A DNA stretch of 64,000 nucleotides from Planctomycetaceae bacterium (lineage in GTDB: Bacteria; Planctomycetota; UBA1135; GCA-002686595), in the NCBI GenBank assembly GCA_011525785.1, contig WYBT01000042.1:62001-126000 (forward strand), given 5' to 3'. The notes under the pieces are model-generated. The model was given only the letters and a program-made list of their open reading frames with translations. It was not told the DNA's origin and did no database searches. Made by a program: the position numbers and the translations under genes. Shown in pieces: positions 8,878 to 20,266 of the stretch (positions are counted from its first letter, which is position 1; every line of letters starts with the position of its first letter).

Positions 8878-10806
8878 ATGTGCGGCATCGCAGGAGTCGT
8901 CGGCGCGTTCGGCGCGAGCGTGGTCGAAGCGCTCGGCGCGAGCTCGCGTGCGCAGGCGCACCGCGGGCCCGACGGCGCGGGCGCGTGGACCTCGAGCCCC
9001 GAGGAAGCCGCGCCGCGCGCGCACTTCGAGCACCGGCGCCTGTCGATCCTCGATCTGTCGAGCGCTGCGGCGCAGCCCATGCGCCACGCCGCGAGCGGCG
9101 TCGTGGTGTGCTTCAACGGCGAGATCTACAACTTCCGCGAGCTGCGCGCCGAGCTCGAGCGCGAGGGCGTGCGGTTCCACACGCGCTCGGACACCGAGGT
9201 GCTGCTCGAGAGCTACGTGCGCTGGGGCGAGGCTTGCCTCCAGCGCCTGCGCGGCATGTTCGCCCTCGCGCTGTTCGATCCGGCGCGCCGCTGCGTGTTG
9301 CTCGCGCGCGACCGGCTCGGCGAGAAGCCGCTGTACTGGGCGCAGGTGCGCGGCCCGGGTGGAGAGCAGCTCGTCGTGTTCGCGTCGGAGCTGCGCGCGC
9401 TGCTCGCGTCGGGGCTGGTCGAGCGCAAGCTCTCGGGCGACGCGCTCGCGACCTATCTGTGGAACGGCTTCGTGTACGGGCCGCAGTCGATCGTCGCGGG
9501 CGTCCAGGAGCTTCCAGCGGGCGCGTTCGCGCGAGTCGAGCTGGCCGCGCCGCGCGTCGAGCCGCAGCGCTTCTGGAGCTTGCCGCGCTCCAGCGCGCGT
9601 CCGCTCGAACGCGCGGAACTCGCGGCGAAACTGCAGGAATCCGTGCGTCTGCAGCTCGAGAGCGACGTGCCGCTCGGCGTGTTCCTCTCGGGCGGCGTGG
9701 ACTCGAGCGCCGTCGCCAACCTCGCGGTGCGCGCCGGCCAGGGCCAGGTGCGCACGTTCAACATCGCCTTCGACGTCGCGAAGTTCGACGAGTCGCCGCA
9801 CGCGCGCGCCGTCGCGAGCGCACTCGGCACGCAGCACACCGAGCTGCGCATCAGCGGCGAGAAGTTCCTCTCCTCGATCGAAGCCGCCTTGCGCGCGCTC
9901 GACCAGCCGACCTTCGACGGCGTGAACAGCTACGTCGTGAGCCGCGCGGTGCGCGACGCGGGCGTGGTCGTGGCGCTCTCGGGCGCCGGCGGCGACGAGC
10001 TGTTCGGCGGCTACGCGAGCTTCCGACAGGTGCCGCGTGGCCGCAGACTCGGTCGCAAGCTCGCCCACGTGCCGCGCGCAGTGCGCAGCGGCGCCGTGCG
10101 CGCGTTCGAAGCCGTGCGTGGCGGCGGCGATGGCTTCAAGCCGCAGACGCGCTGGGGCAAGCTCGGCGACGCGCTGGACGCCGACGGCGACGCGGTGGCG
10201 CTCTACCAGGTCGCGTACGCGCTGTTTTCGCGCGAGTTCCAGCAGGAATTGCGGCCGCAGCTCGGCTCAATGGCGCCGTGGGGCGTGCCGCAAGCGCGTC
10301 GCCGCGAACTCGAAGAGCTGTGCGCCGGCGAGAGCGAGTTGCACGCGGTCAGTCTGCTCGAGTTGAGCGGTTTCCTCGGCGAACGGCTACTGCGCGACAC
10401 CGACGCGGCCGGCATGGCGGCCTCGATTGAGGTGCGCTTGCCGCTGGTCGACTTCGAACTGGTCGAGCTCGTCGCCAGCTTCGAGTCGAGCGCGCGCTTC
10501 GAGCCCTTGGGCCGCAAGCAGGCGCTGCGCGACGCGGGGCTCGCCGGACTCGCCCCGGCGCTGTTCGAGCGCCCCAAGTCGGGCTTCGAGATGCCCTTCG
10601 AGCGCTGGTGCCGCAACGAACTGGCGGGCGCGATCGACAGCGTGCTCTCCGACGCGCAGGCCGTCGCCGCGGCCGGCCTGGAGCCGCGCGCCGTCGCAAA
10701 ACTGTGGCGCGCGTTCCAAAGCGGCGCGCCCGGCCTCTATTGGTCGCGCGTGTGGTCGCTGTTCGCTCTGGTGTGGTGGTGCCGCGAGCACCAGGTGCGC
10801 GCGTGA
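8878..10806 (+). CDS. asnB: Asparagine synthetase, glutamine-hydrolysing (AsnB type)
   Basis: 642 residues. The start is set at the ATG at 8878, not the in-frame GTG at 8860, because class II amidotransferases need Cys directly after the initiator Met; the protein then begins MCGIAGVVG with C2 as nucleophile. The N-terminal glutaminase half shows FNGEIYNFREL, RSDTEVLLESY and RDRLGEKPLYW. The synthetase half has the ATP pyrophosphatase loop SGGVDSSAV near residue 271 and SGAGGDELFGGY. It hydrolyses glutamine and amidates an aspartate or another carboxylate. Its stop overlaps a glycosyltransferase start (GTGA). AsnB relatives in such clusters often amidate sugars or peptides rather than make free asparagine, so a pathway role is likely but unproven. 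Confidence 0.93.
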   Translation: MCGIAGVVGAFGASVVEALGASSRAQAHRGPDGAGAWTSSPEEAAPRAHFEHRRLSILDLSSAAAQPMRHAASGVVVCFNGEIYNFRELRAELEREGVRFHTRSDTEVLLESYVRWGEACLQRLRGMFALALFDPARRCVLLARDRLGEKPLYWAQVRGPGGEQLVVFASELRALLASGLVERKLSGDALATYLWNGFVYGPQSIVAGVQELPAGAFARVELAAPRVEPQRFWSLPRSSARPLERAELAAKLQESVRLQLESDVPLGVFLSGGVDSSAVANLAVRAGQGQVRTFNIAFDVAKFDESPHARAVASALGTQHTELRISGEKFLSSIEAALRALDQPTFDGVNSYVVSRAVRDAGVVVALSGAGGDELFGGYASFRQVPRGRRLGRKLAHVPRAVRSGAVRAFEAVRGGGDGFKPQTRWGKLGDALDADGDAVALYQVAYALFSREFQQELRPQLGSMAPWGVPQARRRELEELCAGESELHAVSLLELSGFLGERLLRDTDAAGMAASIEVRLPLVDFELVELVASFESSARFEPLGRKQALRDAGLAGLAPALFERPKSGFEMPFERWCRNELAGAIDSVLSDAQAVAAAGLEPRAVAKLWRAFQSGAPGLYWSRVWSLFALVWWCREHQVRA

Positions 10807-11744
10807 GCCCCGCCCCGACGCTGCTGATCGTCACGCCCTGCCGCGACGAAGCTACCTACGCGCGACGCACGCTCGACAGCATGGTCGCGCAGACGCTGCG
10901 GCCGACGCGCTGGGTGATCGTCGACGACGGTTCGAGCGACGAAACGCCGCAGATCCTGGCCGAGTACGCGCGCAAGCATCCCTGGATCGAAGTCGTGCGG
11001 CGCGAGGACCGCGGCCGGCGCAGCGTCGGCCCGGGCGTGATCGACGCGTTCTACGCGGGCTACGAGCGCTCGAGTCCGGAGCGCTACGAGTTCGTGTGCA
11101 AGCTCGACCTCGACCTCGAGCTGCCGCCGCGCTACTTCGAGCTGCTCATCGCACGGATGCGCGCGGAACCTCGCATCGGCACGTGCAGCGGCAAACCCTA
11201 TTTCAGCGCGCGCGGAAAGCTCGTGAGTGAAGGCTGCGGCGACGAGATGAGCGTCGGCATGACCAAGCTCTACCGCCGCGAGTGCTTCGACGAGATCGGC
11301 GGCTTCCACCGCGAGGTGATGTGGGACGGCATCGACTGCCACCGCTGCCGCCAGCTCGGCTGGATCGCGTGCAGTTGGGACGAGCCGGAGCTGCGCTTCG
11401 AGCACCTGCGCCCGATGGGCTCGAGCCACAAGGGCATCCTCACCGGCCGCATGCGCCACGGCGCGGGCCAGTACTTCATGGGCACCGGTCCGCTGTTCAT
11501 GGCGGCGAGCGCGGCGTATCGCATGGCGCACCGGCCGTTCGTGGTCGGCGGGCTGACGATGCTGTGGGGCTGGCTCGACGCGGCGCTGCGCGGCGCGAAG
11601 CGGCTCGAGGATCCGGCGCTGGTGAACTTCATCCGCCGCTTCCAGGTGCGCAGCCTGTTCGTCGGCAAGCGCCGCGCAACGCGCGAGCTCGACGAGCAGC
11701 AGCTCGCGGTGTGGCGCCTGCGCCGCGCGGAGCGGGCGCGGTGA
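10803..11744 (+). CDS. Family 2 glycosyltransferase
   Basis: 313 residues from the GTG at 10803, which overlaps the asparagine synthetase stop. GT-A features: LLIVTPCRDEATYARRTL, WVIVDDGSSDETPQIL, and KLDLDLELPPRYFELL, where LDLD is the DxD metal/nucleotide-sugar site. MGMTKLYRRECFDEIGG-like acceptor-side sequence follows near residue 150. No clear multi-pass membrane domain; the segment VGGLTMLWGWLDAAL near 240 may be a membrane-associated helix. Its stop overlaps the next gene (GTGA), so the three genes from 8878 form a coupled operon. It probably adds a sugar to a lipid-linked or natural-product acceptor; specificity is unknown. Confidence 0.9.
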   Translation: MSPAPTLLIVTPCRDEATYARRTLDSMVAQTLRPTRWVIVDDGSSDETPQILAEYARKHPWIEVVRREDRGRRSVGPGVIDAFYAGYERSSPERYEFVCKLDLDLELPPRYFELLIARMRAEPRIGTCSGKPYFSARGKLVSEGCGDEMSVGMTKLYRRECFDEIGGFHREVMWDGIDCHRCRQLGWIACSWDEPELRFEHLRPMGSSHKGILTGRMRHGAGQYFMGTGPLFMAASAAYRMAHRPFVVGGLTMLWGWLDAALRGAKRLEDPALVNFIRRFQVRSLFVGKRRATRELDEQQLAVWRLRRAERAR

Positions 11745-12535
11745 GCGCGGCGCTCGAGCTCTCCGTCCCGCCGACGATCGAGCTGCTCGGCGTCGACGTG
11801 CACGTCGTGACCGAGCGCGAGTGCGTCGAGCACGTCGTGCGCGCGCTCGAGCGCGGCCGCGGCGGCTGGGTGGTGACGCCCAACCTCGACCACCTGCGGC
11901 GCCTCGTGAACGAGCGCGAGTTCCGCGAGCTGTGCGCGCGCGCCGACCTGCGCGTAGCGGACGGCATGCCGCTCTTGTGGGCCTCGAAACTGCAGCGCAC
12001 GCCGCTGCCCGAGCGCGTCGCGGGCTCGAACCTGATCTGGAGCGTGTCGCAGGCCGCGGCCGAGCACGGGCGCTCGCTGTACTTGCTGGGCGGCGACGAG
12101 GGCGCGGCCGAGCGCGCGGCCGAGGAGCTCGTGCGGCGTTTTCCAAAGCTGCGCATCGCCGGCATGCACCGCCCGCCGCTGGGCTTCGAGCGCGACGCCG
12201 CGCAGATGCGCCGCATCGTCGAGGAGCTCGAACGTGCGCAGCCCGACATCGTGCTCGTCGCGTTGGGATCTCCGAAGCAGGAGCGCCTCATCGACGAGCT
12301 GCGCGGCCGCTTCCCGCGCGCCTGGTGGCTCGGCATCGGCATCAGCTTCAGCTTCGTGGCTGGAATGGTGAAGCGCGCGCCGATTTGGGTGCAGCGCCTG
12401 GGCCTGGAGTGGCTGCACCGCCTCTGCCAGGAGCCGCGCCGTCTTTTCCGCCGCTACATCATCGATGGGCTGCCGTTCGCGGCGCGCTTGCTCCTCACCA
12501 GCGCGTGGCGCGGCCTGCGCCGTACAAGTTCGTAG
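11741..12535 (+). CDS. WecG/TagA/CpsF-family glycosyltransferase (GT26)
   Basis: 264 residues from a GTG that overlaps the previous stop. Family signatures are clear: GVDVHVVTERECVEHVV at the start, VVTPNLDHLRRLV, ADGMPLLWASKLQRTPLPER, SLYLLGGDEGAAERAAEEL, VALGSPKQERLIDELR and a terminal hydrophobic/basic tail (PRRLFRRYIIDGLPFAARL). GT26 enzymes transfer N-acetylmannosaminuronic acid, N-acetylmannosamine or glucose to polyprenyl-diphosphate-linked acceptors at the inner face of the membrane. This suggests the operon contributes to a lipid-linked surface glycan. The gene ends one base before a large palindromic repeat (12537-12645), which may stop or attenuate transcription into the NRPS. Confidence 0.92.
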   Translation: MSAALELSVPPTIELLGVDVHVVTERECVEHVVRALERGRGGWVVTPNLDHLRRLVNEREFRELCARADLRVADGMPLLWASKLQRTPLPERVAGSNLIWSVSQAAAEHGRSLYLLGGDEGAAERAAEELVRRFPKLRIAGMHRPPLGFERDAAQMRRIVEELERAQPDIVLVALGSPKQERLIDELRGRFPRAWWLGIGISFSFVAGMVKRAPIWVQRLGLEWLHRLCQEPRRLFRRYIIDGLPFAARLLLTSAWRGLRRTSS

Positions 12536-12536
12536 T

Positions 12537-12645
12537 GGCTGGTTGTACGGTGCCAGAGCAATCTGTCCCACGCCGCCGTTGCGTTCGGGTCGCCCGTTGC
12601 GTTTCGCGGCGTGGGACAGATTGCTCTGGCACCGTACAACCAGCC
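12537..12645. repeat. Palindromic repeat element, copy A
   Basis: Arms at 12537-12576 and 12606-12645 are a perfect 40-bp inverted repeat around a 29-base spacer. The arm core contains GTACGGTGCCAGAGCAATCT followed by GTCCCACGCCGC. Copy B (46324-46432) has the same arms apart from one end base, and its spacer, read on the other strand, resembles this one. Copies C (34017-34120) and D (33061-33165) are diverged. Here it separates the glycosyltransferase and NRPS genes, both on the plus strand. As RNA it would form a very stable hairpin; no U-run follows, so it is not a standard intrinsic terminator. Confidence 0.92.
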
Positions 12646-12672
12646 GTTCCTGAGGACCGATAGAGCCTTCCG

Positions 12673-17070
<4,398 letters not shown>

Positions 17071-17090
17071 AGCGGCGGCGCAGCGCAGCG

Positions 17091-17750
17091 TCAGGGGAAC
17101 TCGAACACGCCGCGGGCTTCCCAGCGCGAGTCGCTCTCAACGCTGTCGGCCTCGAAATGGAAGGGCACGCGCGCGCCGGGCGCGAACTCGGTCGTAGACA
17201 GGGTCAATCGTCCGACGACGCCCCCAAGCCCAGAGTCGACCTCGCGCCAAGGCTTGCCGGTGTCCGCGTCGATCGTGGGGCCGAGGTGCGACCACCAGCT
17301 CGCGGTCAGCGCTATCTCGTTCCCGGGGACAGCTCCGCGGGAGAGCTCGAAGCGGAAGACTTCGCCGTGACACCAGGGTCCGAGCGCCAGTTGGAGGCGC
17401 GCTCGGCCATCCTCGAGCAGCTTCGCTTCGACGCGAGTGCACTCTTCGCCGCTGTGGCCGCAGTGCTCGAGCGACCAATCGGGCAGCGCGCCGGAGCGGC
17501 GTGCGGTGCGGAAGTCGGAGCCCAACTCGGGCAGGTCCGGATCAACCGCGAGCCTCACGTCGTTGGGCGGCTCCGCTTCGGCGCGAGGGCGGGACGAGCG
17601 CGGCCGCTCGTACCGCGGCGCCTGCTGGTCGACGTGACTCGTGCGCAGCGCGAAGGCAACTTGGTTGGAATCGTCGAGCGACCAACGCACCGCGGCGCCG
17701 ACCACAGTCAGCGTGAACAGCGTCGCTCCGATCGTCTTGAGGTCAGGCAT
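17091..17750 (-). CDS. Hypothetical membrane-anchored or secreted protein, paralogue 1
   Basis: 219 residues, no known family recognised. The N-terminus MPDLKTIGATLFTLTVVGAA is a single hydrophobic segment, a signal anchor or uncleaved signal. The rest looks extracytoplasmic, with Cys residues in EHCGHSGEECTRV and near PWCHGEV that could pair. It ends REVDSGLGG...VPFHFEA...WEARGVFEFP. A paralogue of 214 residues is at 19465-20109: the first 26 residues are identical, the C-terminal tail closely similar, the core only loosely related. It is convergent with the NRPS, 20 bases apart. The role is unknown; the conserved ends with a diverged core are odd. Confidence 0.75.
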   Translation of the reverse strand: MPDLKTIGATLFTLTVVGAAVRWSLDDSNQVAFALRTSHVDQQAPRYERPRSSRPRAEAEPPNDVRLAVDPDLPELGSDFRTARRSGALPDWSLEHCGHSGEECTRVEAKLLEDGRARLQLALGPWCHGEVFRFELSRGAVPGNEIALTASWWSHLGPTIDADTGKPWREVDSGLGGVVGRLTLSTTEFAPGARVPFHFEADSVESDSRWEARGVFEFP

Positions 17751-17892
17751 CGTGCGCTGCTCCTGAGCCTACGCAGCGCACCTTGCAGTCGCCGGCTCCG
17801 ACCTTCCGCGCCGCCCTCTTTCCTCGCACTCGAGCCGCGTCGCCGTTGGCGCTGTGCATCGGTAGCGAAACGTGCCGACGAGCGCTTGGCGC

Positions 17893-19173
17893 CTAGCCTC
17901 GAGACCGTTTGCGCGCAGCCGCCGAGGGACTGCGGCTAGGGGCGAGCCCGCGCGCGAGATACTCGCGCCACTCGACGAACTCCACGCCCGCGCGCTCAGC
18001 TGCGGCGCGGGCCGTGTCAGGGCCGACCAACGCCGGGCGGAACTGCGGGAAGCGGCGGTGGAACTCGAGCAGGCCGCGCAGGTCGGCGAGCTGCACGTCT
18101 CCCGACTTCACTTCGATCGCCCAACTTCCCCAACTGCCCTCGATGACCGCATCGACTTCGAGCGGCTCCTCGCGCCAGTAGAGAACGCGCTGACCGGCGT
18201 TCCACGCGTGGGCGAGGCAGGCGTTCTCCAGCCAGTGGCCGAAGCGCGACGGGTCGGACTTGATGTCCGGCGCACCCAGCGGACTGGCCACCATGAGCAG
18301 CGCGTTGCTGAGAACGATCAACTTCGGCGGCGCGCTGCGACGGCGCGCTGGCTGGGGTGAGTACTTCTGCAGCGGCGCGACCAAGAAAGCCTGCTCGAGC
18401 AGGTCGAGGTAGTGCGCGATGGTCTCCAGCGCGCCAGCGTCCTGAAGCTGACCTTGGATCTTCTGCAGCGAGACCACCTGCGCAGGCGAGGCTGCACAGA
18501 CCGCAAAGACCTGTCGCAGCAACGCCGGCTTGCGCACGGGCCCCAAGGCGAGGATGTCGCGACCGATCGCCGGTTCCAGGATGGCGTCGTGGACGTACGC
18601 AGCCCAGCGCCGCTGGTCTTTGCGCAGCGCGTAGGCGCCGGGGTATGCGCCGCTTCCAACGACGAGTTCCGCAGCCTTGTCGATCGCCAGGCCGAAGGCA
18701 GCGGATACGGCCGAAGCCGACCAATGGCTGAGCGTCAGTCGTTCGAATCTGCCGGCCAAGCTCTCTCGCGATCCGCTCGCCAGACGAAGCGCTGAAGAGC
18801 CCGTGGCGACCACGTGAACTCTTGTCTTGATGCGGAGGAGCCGATCCCACTGCGCCTTGAGTCGCTTCGCCCAGTCCGAGAGCAGGTGGACTTCGTCGAG
18901 CAGCACGACGGCGCAACCTTCGGTCTGCGCAACGGCTTCGGCGCGCGCCCACATCCGCTCCCAAAAGCCCGGCAGCGAAGCCTCGGGCGCGTCCGCTGCA
19001 ACGTAGAAGGCACGCGCGCCGTATTCCTCCGCAAGTGCGAGCAACAGCGTGGTCTTTCCAACCTGGCGAGGCCCGGTAAGGAGTTGGATACAGCGCGGCG
19101 TCGGCTCCTCCAACCGCTCGCGCAGGACTCGCGCGCACTCGTCGCGATCCAGCCAGTAGCCGACCTCAGACAT
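17893..19173 (-). CDS. AAA+ ATPase with C-terminal DUF4143 domain
   Basis: 426 residues. Walker A is GPRQVGKTT (34-42), Walker B is VVLLDEVH (about 88-95) and sensor-like VVATGSSALRL follows. The C-terminal DUF4143 half carries EVDAVIEGSWGSWAIEVKSG, an arrangement like a PD-(D/E)xK nuclease core (D, then E-V-K). Proteins of this family are widespread, usually single genes, and often horizontally moved; their function is poorly known, with proposals ranging from DNA-repair-like to toxin-related roles. Here the gene lies between two copies of a duplicated block, so it may have come in with, or caused, the duplication. The AT-rich sequence just upstream of its start (TAATAATTATTC at about 19178-19190) stands out from the GC-rich surroundings. 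Confidence 0.92.
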   Translation of the reverse strand: MSEVGYWLDRDECARVLRERLEEPTPRCIQLLTGPRQVGKTTLLLALAEEYGARAFYVAADAPEASLPGFWERMWARAEAVAQTEGCAVVLLDEVHLLSDWAKRLKAQWDRLLRIKTRVHVVATGSSALRLASGSRESLAGRFERLTLSHWSASAVSAAFGLAIDKAAELVVGSGAYPGAYALRKDQRRWAAYVHDAILEPAIGRDILALGPVRKPALLRQVFAVCAASPAQVVSLQKIQGQLQDAGALETIAHYLDLLEQAFLVAPLQKYSPQPARRRSAPPKLIVLSNALLMVASPLGAPDIKSDPSRFGHWLENACLAHAWNAGQRVLYWREEPLEVDAVIEGSWGSWAIEVKSGDVQLADLRGLLEFHRRFPQFRPALVGPDTARAAAERAGVEFVEWREYLARGLAPSRSPSAAARKRSRG

Positions 19174-19289
19174 ACTCTAATAATTATTCGACTACAATCT
19201 GGAAGAGTCAAGCGCGACCGCCTGCAGCGGCCACGGGCGCGCGTCGCGCGGAGCACTCGCCCAGCGCGGGCGTCGCAGTCGCAGGGCCG

Positions 19290-19421
19290 GACGAGAACTT
19301 CTTCGACCTGGGCGGCCACTCGCTGCACACGGTCCAGGTGCAGGGCCGCCTCGAGCGCCAGCTCAACCGCCAAGTCGCGCTCACCGACCTGTTCCGCTTC
19401 CCCGCCGCGCGCTGCTCATGA
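19290..19421 (+). pseudogene. Remnant of NRPS carrier domain (duplicated 3' end)
   Basis: Translates as DENFFDLGGHSLHTVQV and onward to LTDLFRFP, matching the NRPS carrier domain at 16795 onward, including the phosphopantetheine Ser. About 120 bases present in the intact copy (roughly 16909-17028) are missing, which shifts the frame and ends it at TGA 19419-19421. Bases to about 19443 still match the true NRPS C-terminus and stop. No start codon or upstream adenylation domain remains, so it is a non-functional scar. Confidence 0.88.
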
Positions 19422-19464
19422 ACCGCCGCCGGCCGCAGGGCTGAAGCGGCGGCGCAGCGCGTCG

Positions 19465-20109
19465 TCAGGGGAACTCGAACACGCCGCGGGCTTCCCAGCG
19501 GCGTTCGTCGGAGGTCCGCCGGGCCTCGAAGTGAAACGGGATGCGCGCGCCGCACTCGAAGCGCGTCGACGCCAGCGTCAAGACGCCTTCCATGCCGTAG
19601 ATCTTCACGAAGCGATCGCCGCGTGGGCCGCCAGCGAACTCATCTGCCGTTGGAAGGCACGAGTAGAAGCCCGCGGTCATCGCAACCTCGCTCCCGGTCG
19701 CCGCCAACGCCGCGACTTCGAAGAGGAACCAGTCGGGGAAGTCCGGGTCGCCGAGGCGAAGCGTGAACTGAGCGTGCCCTTCATCGCTCAGGCCAGCGTG
19801 CAGCGCGGCGCGCACGGCCGCGGCGTTGCTCAGGATCATCGCCCTCCACCAGTTCGGCAGCGGTTCCTCCCCGCACGCCTCGCGATACTCGCAGCGCGTC
19901 GCGGGCAAGCTCGGATCGGTCGCGAGCAGCACGAGGTTCGGCCTCATGTCGCGGGTGCCGCCTGCATACCCGTGCTCACTTGCAGGCGCGACAAACTCGT
20001 CGCGCAACGCCAGTCCGATCTGACTGCGCTCGTCCAGCGACCAACGCACCGCGGCGCCGACCACAGTCAGCGTGAACAGCGTCGCTCCGATCGTCTTGAG
20101 GTCAGGCAT
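19465..20109 (-). CDS. Hypothetical membrane-anchored or secreted protein, paralogue 2
   Basis: 214 residues, paralogue of the 17091-17750 product. The N-terminal MPDLKTIGATLFTLTVVGAA hydrophobic segment is identical at DNA level; the C-terminus (IPFHFEA and RRWEARGVFEFP) is also shared. The central 150 residues are only distantly similar, although the framework (DPxLP, ALGDPDF-type and TAGFYS/TASWWS positions) is recognisable. It has an intact frame, so is likely functional. No family was recognised. It has probably diverged under a different selective pressure from its neighbour, or the ends were homogenised by recombination. Confidence 0.72.
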   Translation of the reverse strand: MPDLKTIGATLFTLTVVGAAVRWSLDERSQIGLALRDEFVAPASEHGYAGGTRDMRPNLVLLATDPSLPATRCEYREACGEEPLPNWWRAMILSNAAAVRAALHAGLSDEGHAQFTLRLGDPDFPDWFLFEVAALAATGSEVAMTAGFYSCLPTADEFAGGPRGDRFVKIYGMEGVLTLASTRFECGARIPFHFEARRTSDERRWEARGVFEFP

Positions 20110-20195
20110 CTCGCACCGCCCATGAGGCTACACGTCGCAGCTTGCTGCGCAGTCGGGTCCGTGCAGACTCGAATGCGCCCAGCTCCACGAAACAG

Positions 20196-20237
20196 CACTC
20201 CGCCGCGCAGCGTCGGGTGACACTGCGCGGCGGAGTG
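20196..20237 (-). terminator. Hairpin downstream of the beta-propeller gene
   Basis: Arms CACTCCGCCGCGCAG (20196-20210) and CTGCGCGGCGGAGTG (20223-20237) form a perfect 15-bp stem with a 12-base loop, 29 bases past the stop of the minus-strand gene at 20267. On the minus strand it is followed by CTGTTTCG, a weak T stretch. A terminator is the most likely role. Confidence 0.72.
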
Positions 20238-20266
20238 GGATCAGCGCTTGGCGCCTGTGTGCGACC

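Larger units (their letters stand above)
19290..20109. repeat. Duplicated block, copy 2
   Basis: Second copy of the block at 16795-17750, in the same orientation: truncated carrier-domain remnant, a convergent short gap nearly identical to copy 1 (19443-19464), then the paralogous secreted-protein gene. No second copy of the ATPase gene follows it. Confidence 0.88.

Noticed and set aside
12537..12645. Copy A as an ordinary intrinsic terminator
   Set aside because: No U-run follows either arm, and copy B lies in a divergent promoter gap where a terminator makes no sense. A repeat element explains both.
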